Positions 1-10,130 of a DNA stretch of 21,483 bases are shown in pieces. Each line of letters starts with the position of its first letter. Position 1 is the first letter of the stretch. Below the pieces are notes generated by a model. It had not been told where the DNA came from. It was given only the letters and a program-made list of their open reading frames with translations, and ran no database searches. Both the position numbers and the translations under genes were made by a program. Origin of the DNA: Oppiella nova (taxonomy: Eukaryota; Arthropoda; Arachnida; Sarcoptiformes; Oppiidae); the NCBI GenBank assembly GCA_905397405.1, contig CAJPVJ010000684.1, positions 1 to 21,483 on the forward strand, in the 5' to 3' direction.

Positions 1-560
1 CGCAACATTAATGTCATACTATTTATTAAGGAATCATAAAAATATACAGAATATTCAGTAATAATAATATTACAGTTAGAGTAGACCAGAGATATTACTG
101 TATACTACACATAAATGCGATGAAATTTTCTCAAATACAGAATATTATGTATGATATTACAGTAACACAATGTTATAAATATTTAAAGCTATGCATTGTT
201 TTCCTTATCATCGCTATTATCAATGAATAATATTCTGTACTCAAGAATATTATAATAATTATTTCCTTTCCCAGTCTCTAATATACCGCATATTTAGTCC
301 CCAAAAAAATGTAAATAATATTTCGCTACACCTCACCATAAATCACGTATTCATTAATTATTAATAAATCATATTAAAATGTTTTTATATTTTATATCAT
401 TGTTTCTCTCTTGTAATGAATAACTCATATTATGTATGAAAAAGCTTTTTGATAACATATAAAAAATAAAAAATTATATGTTTTTATCTCCGAAAAATGT
501 ATTGTTTATTATGTTATATCCTTTTTTGGCATTCATATAATAGTCTCTGATTTTTTTGTT

Positions 561-604
<44 letters not shown>

Positions 605-702
605 CATCAAAACAATTAACTAATGGTTTATTATATTCTTCCTGCGAAACACTAATATAGTACACAAAAAATGTCTGACATTTAATTAAATGCCACAAAT
701 TC

Positions 703-703
<1 letters not shown>
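1..703 (+). repeat. Left arm of a large inverted repeat
   Basis: This segment is the reverse complement of 2457-3146; base 1 pairs with 3146 and base 703 with 2457. By eye I see about five substitutions and one A-run indel, plus a different CT tract length (20 units here, 13 in the other arm). Identity outside the microsatellite is about 99%. The arm reaches the window edge, so it may extend further left. No gene is visible in it. Confidence 0.92.
563..602 (+). repeat. (CT)20 microsatellite in the left IR arm
   Basis: Twenty uninterrupted CT units. The paired tract in the right arm has 13 AG units, so the two have diverged in length since the duplication, or the assembly collapsed one. Confidence 0.95.
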
Positions 704-740
<37 letters not shown>

Positions 741-2456
741 GTACAGATTTATAGTAATAGGAATAAATAATTACTTTTAGTAATGTTTTTCTAAATCAAT
801 GAATGAAATTATTGTGAGATATAATTACTATTATTATTCTGTTATTTTGTGTTATTATTATATTTGTATTATTCTATTATTCTTAGTGTCTCTTAGTGTA
901 TGTATCTATTAATGGAAATGTAATTATTTTGTTTCCATTATAGCGATAGTTTGCTATAATAATAATAAATACATTTAAGAGCATTTCCGGAGACCAAATG
1001 AAATGATAGTAAATTGTGTTTATACTTAGTATTATAGATTTGTGAAACTTATTCTCGATTATATTCTGTTACATTTATCTAATATGTTTACAGTATAAGT
1101 GTAAAAACATTACTATATCAGTAATATAATATAATATATTGTATATATAGTAGTTAATTTCTAGGTTATATAAAGTATATAACAATATGTATAATATAAT
1201 TAATTAGTGTGCTAGTATATTAATTAAATTAAACAATCAATTGAATAATAGTATATTTTTAATTCATTAAAACGAGAGTATTAAGTTCAAGTATAGTATA
1301 ATAAATATAGTGATTATTGTGGTTCATGTCTAATAAACAAAGAATATTCTGTGTGTTGTATTGCAAAAAAGTTTGATCGATTTATTAACTGTCTTAGAGG
1401 TCATACAAATCACAGAATCAGTTCATTACAAGTATTTATGAATCCCATAGTGTTGTGTAGATTTAGCCCCAAAAACATGTTGACATACAGCTATAGTCAG
1501 CGCACTGGTAGATACGCGAGGCTAATGGTGAACGACCTGACTGTATACATGGTAGTGTGTGTGTGTGTGTGCCGAGCACTGGTAGTTTTTTTCACTCGTA
1601 AAGCATTTTTTTGTGCTGATCATTAATCACACATAAAAATAAAAGCATTTTATTTCCCATTTCTTTTGTGAACCATTTTTATATCCTAAGTGCCCTTAAA
1701 ACGAATGCAATGTTTTTGAATAAATTTATGCACAGAATATTCTTAATATATTATAAAATATTATAGCGAATATATTTTACACTGCTATGATTATTATAAT
1801 ATATTATAAATTTTATTAATAAGTTTTATATTGTTTTTTAATATCCGAGTAATGAATTTCAAATGCATGGCTCACAGAATCTCGTATGAGTTTCTGTATA
1901 TACAGTATGTATTATATTACAGAATATTTAAATCAAATATTCATATAAAGTTATTTTTGTAATATAATTATGTTGTGTGTGTATTGAATGTCATTAGAAT
2001 TTATATTATAGTTAATATATCATTCGATAGACAATTATTATATATAAAGTTTTAGATATTCTGTATATACTTTACAATGATAAATAAATGTTTGATTAGT
2101 GTATATACATGTTGTTTACACTTTTTATAAATAGTATATTGTATCAATACATAAAGTATAAACTATTATATTTAAAAGTTTATTCTTATAATGTAACATG
2201 GGATATCTTATTTTATAAATTCAAATCATAATTTCAGTTATCAGGCTAAGTAATCGATGCAACCATAGCATGTATGGCATTAGGAATTGAGTAGTGATTT
2301 ATTTTTTGATATTAATAAATATATTGTAGGTTAAGCCGTGAATGGCTGCCAGTCTTGAGTGCAGAATAATCTATATATTCGGTGAATACGTACGGAATGG
2401 CCGTCAGAGCCCTCATTCATATTCTATGCAATTATGTTAATATATCGATGGATCAC
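704..2456. other. Unique spacer between the inverted-repeat arms
   Basis: About 1.75 kb of AT-rich DNA with an AG tract at its left end, a short GT run at 1555-1571 and two less AT-rich patches (1480-1620 and 2330-2420). A 91-codon open frame at 1351-1626 (plus) has no recognisable domain, and its composition follows the local DNA, so I do not call it a gene. Two GAATATTC palindromes lie at 1342 and 1735. Confidence 0.6.
705..736 (+). repeat. (AG)16 microsatellite
   Basis: Sixteen AG units immediately inside the left inverted-repeat arm, with no partner in the right arm. Confidence 0.95.
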
Positions 2457-3146
2457 AGAATTTGTGGCATTTAATTAAATGTCAGACATTTTTTGTGTAC
2501 TATATTAGTGTTTCGCAGGAAGAATATAATAAACCATTAGTTAATTGTTTTGATGGTAGAGAGAGAGAGAGAGAGAGAGAGAGCTAACAAAAAAATCAGA
2601 GACTATTATATGAATGACAAAAAAGGATATAACATAATAAACAATACATTTTTCGGAGATAAAAACATATAATTTTTTATTTTTTATATGTTATCAAAAA
2701 GCTTTTTCATACATAATATGAGTTATTCATTACAGGAGAGAAACAATGATATAAAATATAAAAACATTTTAATATGATTTATTAATAATTAATGAATACG
2801 TGATTTATGGTGAGGTGTAGCGAAATATTATTTACATTTTTTTTGGGGACTAAATATACGGTATATTAGAGACTGGGAAAGGAAATAATTATTATAATAT
2901 TCTTGAGTACAGAATATTATTCATTGATAATAGCGATGATAAGGAAAACAATGCATAGCTTTAAATATTTATAACATTGTATTACTGTAATATCATACAT
3001 AATATTCTGTATTTGAGAGAATTTCATCGCATTTATGTGTAGTATACAGTAATATCTCTGGTCTACTCTAACTGTAATATTATTATTACTGAATATTCTG
3101 TATATTTTTATGATTCCTTAATAAATAGTATGACATTAATGTTGCG
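2457..3146 (-). repeat. Right arm of the large inverted repeat
   Basis: Reverse complement of 1-703, starting at AGAATTTGTG and ending in ...TTGCG. The inner edge of homology falls at the AGAAT pentamer, beyond which the arms part abruptly (an AG tract follows the left arm, GATCAC precedes the right). The true outer boundary cannot be seen because the left arm is cut by the window. Confidence 0.92.
2558..2583 (+). repeat. (AG)13 microsatellite in the right IR arm
   Basis: Counterpart of the CT20 tract at 563-602, seven units shorter. Confidence 0.95.
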
Positions 3147-3174
3147 CTCAGAAAGCAGTAGTAGTGATAAGTAA

Positions 3175-3180
<6 letters not shown>

Positions 3181-3212
<32 letters not shown>
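3181..3212 (+). repeat. (GA)16 microsatellite
   Basis: Uninterrupted GA run just outside the right inverted-repeat arm. Confidence 0.95.
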
Positions 3213-3215
<3 letters not shown>

Positions 3216-3314
3216 AATGATAATTGTATTGTGAAAACATAGTAAGAGAGATGTATAGAATCTGTGATGAAATTATTATATTCTGTTATATTCTGTGAGA
3301 TTCTGTTTCTAATG

Positions 3315-3427
3315 ATTATATTGACACTAATCCGGAGCGCATAGTCGTAGATCCCGGTGCGGTCGACTCCTCCCATGCATTAATGGCATTCATCGCTAAT
3401 ATTATAGCGAATAATTGGGAGAGAGTC

Positions 3428-3429
<2 letters not shown>
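3315..3429. other. Less AT-rich, coding-like patch of unknown nature
   Basis: The plus strand is open from a TGA near 3298 into the GA tract and includes residues like DPGAVDSSHALMAFIANIIA, with ordinary protein composition. The minus strand is open too. I see no convincing splice junctions on either strand and recognise no family. It may be an exon fragment, a decayed gene piece or part of a non-coding transcript. Confidence 0.2.

Positions 3430-3463
<34 letters not shown>
3430..3463 (+). repeat. (GA)17 microsatellite
   Basis: Uninterrupted GA run directly following a less AT-rich, coding-like patch (3315-3429). Confidence 0.95.
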
Positions 3464-3467
<4 letters not shown>

Positions 3468-3742
3468 TATGAGGAAATACTGCCTGCATTGCTGTCACTG
3501 ACGTTGCGTTTCTCTCTCTATGTCTTTACCACCAGTTCCTCTGCACAGGCAATGGATTTACTCACACAGTAATGATGTAGTATTTGGAGTGTCGGAGCAC
3601 CAGTAGATTGAGATGTAAATGTGAAATGTCTATCCCATTACACCATACTATCTATCTGTGGGACTCATAGAGTATATTCCCATATCATGTGTGCCATACT
3701 CTGTAAACATTGTTTGTCTCATATAATTTATAACATGTATTG

Positions 3743-3781
3743 GCAATACAGTATTGCTATTATACTATATTAATAGCAATA
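3743..3781. repeat. Overlapping perfect hairpins
   Basis: GCAATAC-A-GTATTGC at 3743-3757 is a perfect inverted repeat. TATTGCTATTA at 3752-3762 also pairs perfectly with TAATAGCAATA at 3771-3781 across an 8-base loop. The shared segment TATTGC can pair with either partner, so the two structures exclude each other. Length and low complexity leave chance possible. Confidence 0.55.
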
Positions 3782-3842
3782 ATACTTTGGGTTTAGTATT
3801 AGTTATGAAACTTTTAGTATAATATTAGTTACTATTGTATGG

Positions 3843-3866
3843 TCTCTCTCTCTCTCTCTCTCTCTC
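3843..3866 (+). repeat. (TC)12 microsatellite
   Basis: Twelve TC units followed by a C/A-rich stretch (CCCACCCTCTC...CACTCACACAC). Confidence 0.95.
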
Positions 3867-4283
3867 CCACCCTCTCGACACTCACTCACACACTCTCATT
3901 ATTTTTATAATGAATTATTTTAATATAACGTACAAATTAATTTATATTAATTTAAACAAGCAAATTAATTATACAATATCTAATGTTCACTCCATTAAAC
4001 AAGTATAAACCAGAATTGTGCACATTATGTTCATTATAAATCTAGTTCATTATAGCGAGCTAGCTTATTATTTGTTGGATACATTTATATAAAAGGGATT
4101 GTTTTTGTTGATTCCGTACGCAATAACTCCTAACTCATCGTAATATAACTGATACACTCGTATATACTGTATATATCCACACATGATATGTTCAGTAGTA
4201 TTGTATTTATATAATATAGATATAAACCATTTGGAGACAATTCACATGCGAGACAATGGGAATGGGATGCCAGTGAGACATAC

Positions 4284-4308
4284 AGAGAGAGAGAGAGAGA
4301 GAGAGAGA
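4284..4308 (+). repeat. (AG)12 microsatellite
   Basis: AG run inside a less AT-rich patch of about 4235-4395. Confidence 0.95.
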
Positions 4309-5851
4309 CGACACTAATGGATAGAAATGCTTTACGAGTGTGTGATCTGTATTTGCGGCGAATGTCTTGAGACTGACATCGAGTAGACATTTGATGAATA
4401 AATGAAATGATAAATATATACCAGAATCCTCTTACTATGTGTGTATTATATCATAACATATATTACACGCCAATCGATGGGAATTTATTATGCTATACGA
4501 GAATATTCTTGAAAAGTTTTGTTGCATTTGTTTTGATTAAGCAAACAACTTATTAAGTTAATTAATGTTACGCATAGTTATATTTGTATGGTTTATACTT
4601 ATTTATGTGTGCAGTGGATTGCTATTACTGTTTTGTAAAATGACCTCGGTGAAGTAGGGCATAGAATTGGTTTTATATTTAAAATATAAACAAATTTTAT
4701 AGGATTCCATAAGCTTTTAAATCCAAGAATATTGAAAATTTTTGTTGCAAAAAACAACGAGTAAAGTGTAAAACAAAAAAATAATACATTTATTTCAGAC
4801 ACGAGAATACAATATATATAAGTATTATTTCTAGTGTAAAATTCTGTAAATACCAGAATATTCTGATACTTTAAATCCCTTTGAAATGCAATATATTGTT
4901 ACGTGCCGTTTGAAAAACAAGAATATTCTTGAGATTCTCATTTCGTTCATCAATTGCATTGAATTATTCTGTATTTGAGTCTAATTTAAAATATATGAAA
5001 ACAAAAGATATATAAGATTTTAAAGAATATTCTGTTTCATTATAAATATAGTATATGTAATATAAGTTTTTATTATTATACTGTATCAAATTTATGTGTG
5101 TATTATACAGTATCTATATTTATTGTATGTATATGATTATATTGTATTTAAATTCATTAAAAATTGCATTATAAATTTTTAATTACATTAAAAAATCTTT
5201 TATTATCAATCGATCTATTATTGCAAACAATTATAACACAAATACATTAGTGGCAAAATAATATAAAAACAAAAATAAAACTCAACATAAGCTCTTTTGT
5301 AACATAATTTTTGAATAAAACTTATTTTTAGCCAAAGTTTTCATACAATAGTAAGTATAAGAAAGACACCAAAATATCTCACAGAGAGAGTGAACTTCAA
5401 GAGATTTATAGTTTAGTAAAAAAAATTTGTGATAAATAGCTGCGAGTCATGAGAGGTTTAGCTTAAAAAGCGTATAAAAAGTAAAAATATCGCAAAATTT
5501 AATACATAATTGATATAATTGTCAACTTATTTATTATGTTTTGAAATTCAATACTAACACTACTCAGTATATCGTCTAGTAAATTTATATTTTTAAAAAG
5601 TCAATAAATTGTTATAAATTACCATTTGTTGTGTAAACTAATTACGAGAATTCAGAATATTCTCTACATTTGTAAATATATACATACAGTATAACTAAAA
5701 TGTATTTCATTTTATACATGATACCCAGCATAAATGTGCTCATTATATACATGGATAGTCAGTGTATCAACTGTTTTATGTACAGAATATTCCGTGTTTT
5801 TAATTCCCAATTGATTTCTTATGCTATATGTATGAGTGGTAGCGATGAATG

Positions 5852-5880
5852 CATTCATTCATATAAGCTATGAATGAATG
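5852..5880. repeat. Perfect 11-bp stem hairpin
   Basis: CATTCATTCAT (5852-5862) pairs with ATGAATGAATG (5870-5880) around a 7-base loop. The arms are runs of a simple tetranucleotide (CATT/AATG), so slippage plus inversion is the likely origin. No T-run follows and no function is claimed. Confidence 0.6.
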
Positions 5881-6209
5881 AATAATTTTTTCTAATTTTC
5901 TACAAAATTCTTGTTTGTTTGAGACTAATAGCACACAAAAAGTTGTGTCTATTTTTATATTTTAATTTTCCAGTTTTACGGTAGATTTGTTTTTTCGTAG
6001 ATTTAGTTGGATATACTAGTATATGGATGTATGTGTGGGGTTGGGTGTAGTTTTTGTTAGGTAGGTATGTGTGATCTCTAAGGATCTCATGGCTTAACCC
6101 TAATGTGTATTATGTTTGTGTCGATGGGAATCGTAGCTCCCATTAAGTCTAACGGCAAACACAAAATTATTTTAGATTTTTTCGCATTCAGTCAATGAAA
6201 ATACTTTTT

Positions 6210-6211
<2 letters not shown>

Positions 6212-6253
<42 letters not shown>
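6212..6253 (+). repeat. (AG)21 microsatellite
   Basis: Forty-two bases of uninterrupted AG, followed within ten bases by an ACAGAATATTCT palindrome. Confidence 0.95.
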
Positions 6254-6255
<2 letters not shown>

Positions 6256-7102
6256 TACAGAATATTCTAATTGAAATCAATGCCAAAAGTATAATAGACA
6301 CCGAATTCCCGTAACGATTGGCTGCGAAAAAATACAGTAAAAAGAAAATCTCAACTCTTTTTTGTGTTTTATTTGTGTTTGTCATTCAAATGGTGTGAAT
6401 CTCTTACGTGATTAAAATCTCAGACTTATATCACTTAGCGTCTGATGAAAATTCACGGTACAGTCAACTCGTAGTATTATATACTAATAGAGATAGCAAG
6501 GCAAATAAATCACAGAATTGCGAAATAGTACTAATACACTATATATGCTAATGTCTAAATAATAAAAAATAAAATTTTATATACAGTGTACACACTAATG
6601 GTGCTGGGAACTATTAGGATTTGTATATAATATATTCATTATACGCTATTTACGGGTGTATACACATTGAAAACAAAAATGAATTCTCTATTTGTTTGTA
6701 CAGAATATTCTGTTGAAGAATATCATTATTATATGACTGCATGACAACCATTTAATAGCAAAGAATTTTTATCACATTTACTACACTTTTGTATTATACT
6801 AGCATTTTTATACACTTTTTAAATATAAATCTCAAATGATATTATGCATTAAATTATACTGTAATTAAAGTTATAATTTATGTCTAAATTATGAATGACT
6901 ATATTATATGAAACATGAATTAAATGTAAAAGTTTTTAAAATTTTAGATATCAATAACTGTAGCAATGAATGTGTCGTAACATTGATTTTATTTTTATAA
7001 ATTTGAAATGAATTTAAAGTTTAAATTCTCGATAAATGTTTGATTGAAATGAAAATATATCGCAGAATAAAACTTTATAACAAACAATAATATTTGACTT
7101 TT

Positions 7103-7105
<3 letters not shown>
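6254..7105. other. AT-rich non-coding stretch
   Basis: Nothing gene-like on either strand. GAATATTC palindromes lie at 6260 and 6703; the latter reads ACAGAATATTCTGT, a 14-base perfect palindrome. Confidence 0.6.

Positions 7106-7137
<32 letters not shown>
7106..7137 (+). repeat. (TC)16 microsatellite
   Basis: Uninterrupted TC run. A minus-strand open frame across it consists largely of an Arg-Glu repeat from the microsatellite and is not a gene. Confidence 0.95.
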
Positions 7138-7140
<3 letters not shown>

Positions 7141-8712
7141 CTCCCAACACAAACAACAGTCGACTCAACGATTTAATACACACAACAAATGATAGCAAAT
7201 CTCATACTTTATATGCTATCATAAAATATAAACTAGCACATCATTATTATATGCGAGTGTTATATGTATTTAGACTCATATTTATAGACAACTATAAAGT
7301 AAATGTTGGGAAACGTATAAAATATTTTCAGTATTCATGTATACAGTGTATAAGTGGTTCCCTAGAAAAATAAGGGGAACGGTATTCTCGATGTCCGATA
7401 TTTATATGTTTTTTTATATTGCGAGCAATGGTTTCAACGACTCAAATATGTCATAAATAATTCATTATTAAATATGATGTTAAGCTCTGGTAAACAGCCA
7501 TATATACACATACTATGCGAATATATATACGGTATATATTAAGACACAGAATATATTATATAAGAAATTCCTAGAAAGAGATATTATATACTATTTTCAC
7601 AACAGAATTATCTTATTATATAAGAAAGATAATATGCTTTTTAAATATATACAATGGACTCCAGTTTTTGTATGTAAGCTAGATTATTTGATGCATATTT
7701 CATATGGTGTACATAAAATTAATTTTAAAAATTGATTTTTATTTCATTCTAGTATATTAATTAAATAATACATTTTGTTAGTATTTGTCATATGGTGTTA
7801 GGTTTGAATGTAAATATATATGTTGATAATAGCAAAAGTACACTGTAGTTTAAAGTATACAATATATATCGTATAAAATTGTGACAAATGTTGTCTTTTA
7901 GACATTAACTCTCTATTTTGTGTCATAAAAATATTTTTCAGTTTATTTTGTCAGTAATTTTAAGTCGCTTTTTCTCCTAAAAACACTTATGATTTATATT
8001 AGATTTAATATACGGTTATATACTGTGGAGTCCTATCCATAGAGTGTAATACGTTTTTGATGTGTTTATATACATTAAATTCTAGAGTTTATTGTACCTC
8101 GATTATTATCAATAAAGTGCTGACTTATCATAAACACAATGACATAGTATGGGGAAAATTATTGTGTTTTTTAAAAATAATAAAAATGAATGCGATATTG
8201 ATCTTAAAGAATATTCTGCTATTCTGTTGTATAATAAGCGATAAGTTACGATATAATGTCGTGTATTATAAAACTATTAAAAAATGTTTGTAATATAAAA
8301 TATATATCGTGAAAATATGTTGTTTTGTATGAATTTAGTTTTGGTATAATTTTTTTTGTAAATATATTTTGAGTTTGTTTTGTGTTGTAAAATATATATT
8401 TAATATTTATGCAGAATATGGCTATAAGTGGCATAAAATGTCAAATTTATATGAATTTCTTATAAAATGTTTTAAATCCTTTAAATGTATTTTTGTTCAT
8501 TTTGTAAAATGTTACTTAAAAATCTGATTTATTATTTAAAAATATATATTAATAATTTATATTTATAAATAAACTAGCATATAAAATTATAAATCAATTT
8601 TCCAAACAACTTTTGTTTATTATATAACTTAATAATACAGTACATTATAATAATATGCACTTTTATATAAATTATTTTTAGCTATTTTATTGAATAAAAA
8701 CTAATATATTTA
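7138..8712. other. AT-rich non-coding stretch
   Basis: Open frames at 8057-8293 (plus) and 8246-8434 (minus) are low-complexity Ile/Lys/Asn/Phe/Tyr strings of the kind AT-rich DNA gives by chance. One GAATATTC lies at 8209. A small GC patch at 7350-7400 (GGTTCCC...GGGGAACGG) is a weak inverted repeat. Confidence 0.6.
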
Positions 8713-9378
8713 ATATAAGTTAGCGATAAGGGGAATGGTAGCAGAGTAGAGTATCGGGTGCTTTTTAAAAAGATTAAATCCAATTTATTTATTTATATCC
8801 CTTTTATATATATAAACTCATTGACGAAAATAATCACTAAATTATAAAACAAATAAAACGGCAAAAAACACAATTTCCAAACCATTAGTGTAATTTAAAA
8901 AATTATTATATAAATTAAATTATATAAACTTATTTCATTTATAAATAGTTATATAATTAAGTGAATGGTATAGTAAATGAATAGTGTATTACCGAAAATT
9001 ACCTTGCTTATTGATTTGTATTTGTGTGTGGTATGTATGTTACTACTTGTTGAATTAAAATGCAATTTAATTAATAGTTTTATACGCCAACCTAATTATA
9101 AAATAATATTAATTTCGCGTTTAATTATTTACGGCTTTTACGATAAATGTTTCATTCAATCTCAAACACCATACGTCCCCATAAGTACCATACCTTTCCT
9201 GTGTGTATTACGGTATACTACTAGACAGTGATATAACGGTGCGATTCATTACCTCAACCTCTATCTCATAATATATTTATTGAATTTGTTTCTCGATTTT
9301 TGCTTTTTCCTTATGTGTGTGTATTTGTTGGTAAATATCGTGAAAACTCCAGTTCCCCTCTCATATGCTAACTTATAT
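8713..9378. mobile_element. Candidate TIR-bounded element, 666 bp
   Basis: ATATAAGTTAGC at 8713-8724 is perfectly inverted at 9367-9378, and a second inverted block AGGGGAA (8729-8735) matches TTCCCCT (9353-9359) a few bases further in on both sides. A TA duplication would fit if the ends are AGTTAGC/GCTAACT, but TA is uninformative here. The interior has an 84-codon open frame (8977-9231, plus) without recognisable motifs. A 12-mer from the right end (GTTAGCATATGA) recurs at 14785. A real but decayed element is possible; chance inverted repeats are not excluded. Confidence 0.35.
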
Positions 9379-9942
9379 AATAGTAAATATTATAATAAAA
9401 TAAGACTCAAATAAACGGTTAGTAAAACCCTTTTTTATTATACAAACCATTATTATTTAGACTAAGAATTAGGCTTTAAATGGCGATAATTGTGTCTCTG
9501 ATTGATATGCACTGCAATATAGACAGAGACCCCGGGGGATGAGCGCCGGTAGTCTGTATTTCAAGTGGTGGTGACTATTATATTGTTTAATTTGGTTGTG
9601 TTGAGTGCATTTCTAAATAAACAGCGTACTTTTAGTTCATTATAATGAGTATCTGATTGTATTCTGAAAATAGTATAGATTTATAATTTAGGGATAATTT
9701 AATACAGAATTTGATTTAGCCTTTGGAGTCAATAATAGATATGAGACATCCCTTTAGGTTATATGAAAATGCTATTCAAATCTATGCCTTAAAACAAAAA
9801 ATCAAATGAAAGCAAATTATGCGTTACTTTCAAAATAATGAGAGAGACTTAGAGATAGGGAATGCATTAAATGGAAAAACATATAAACAGAATATATTTC
9901 TAGACAACAAATACTAGTATAGACTTCACATACAATAGGATG

Positions 9943-9944
<2 letters not shown>
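9379..9944. other. Non-coding stretch with a short GC-rich patch
   Basis: The patch at about 9510-9575 contains CCCCGGGGG and GAGCGCCGGTAGTC, far richer in G/C than its surroundings. It is open in two minus-strand frames for about 30 codons, with no recognisable product and no clear splice sites. The rest is AT-rich. Confidence 0.4.

Positions 9945-9979
<35 letters not shown>
9945..9979 (+). repeat. (GA)17 microsatellite
   Basis: Uninterrupted GA run about 100 bases before an opposite-strand TC tract (10081-10126). The two could pair as a long hairpin arm in a transcript. Confidence 0.95.
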
Positions 9980-9981
<2 letters not shown>

Positions 9982-10077
9982 TTAGAGTTAATAAAATGGA
10001 CTCTTTTTATAATCTCATTTGAAATCAAGACTAAAAAATCGAAGTCTAGATAATAGAGAGGAAAGAATAATAAAATA

Positions 10078-10080
<3 letters not shown>

Positions 10081-10126
<46 letters not shown>
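10081..10126 (+). repeat. (TC)23 microsatellite
   Basis: Longest CT/GA tract in the window. With the GA tract at 9945-9979 it forms an inverted pair around a 101-base spacer. Confidence 0.95.

Positions 10127-10130
<4 letters not shown>

Larger units (their letters stand above)
3867..6210. other. AT-rich non-coding stretch
   Basis: No gene supported. It holds a less AT-rich patch around the AG tract at 4284 that is open in several frames without a recognisable product. It also holds seven GAATATTC palindromes (4501, 4856, 4921, 5025, 5655, 5785 and, just past the end, 6260) and a perfect hairpin at 5852-5880. The rest is low-complexity A/T. Confidence 0.6.

Noticed and set aside
474-698. Minus-strand open frame of 74 codons
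   Set aside because: Its middle is a poly(Arg-Glu) string from the CT microsatellite, and the rest lies in an inverted-repeat arm without coding composition.
1351-1626. Plus-strand 91-codon open frame in the IR spacer
   Set aside because: No domain, a GT repeat gives Val-Cys runs, and composition follows the local DNA. Length is within what AT-rich sequence gives by chance.
3086-3498. Two minus-strand open frames with Leu-Ser runs
   Set aside because: The runs are translated GA/CT repeats. Only the less AT-rich patch is kept, as an uncertain feature.
4130-4390. Minus-strand 86-codon open frame
   Set aside because: Built around a translated CT repeat. The Arg-rich start looks protein-like but has no splice or homology support, and other frames over the same patch are equally open.
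6995-7198. Minus-strand 67-codon open frame
   Set aside because: The Arg-Glu repeat comes from the microsatellite.
8057-8434. Overlapping plus and minus open frames
   Set aside because: Both are Ile/Lys/Asn/Tyr-rich strings typical of A/T DNA, overlap antisense, and have no motif.
8720-8765. tRNA-like string (GGGGAATGGTAGCAGAGTAG)
   Set aside because: No cloverleaf can be drawn: no matching acceptor stem, anticodon arm or GTTCGA-type T arm.
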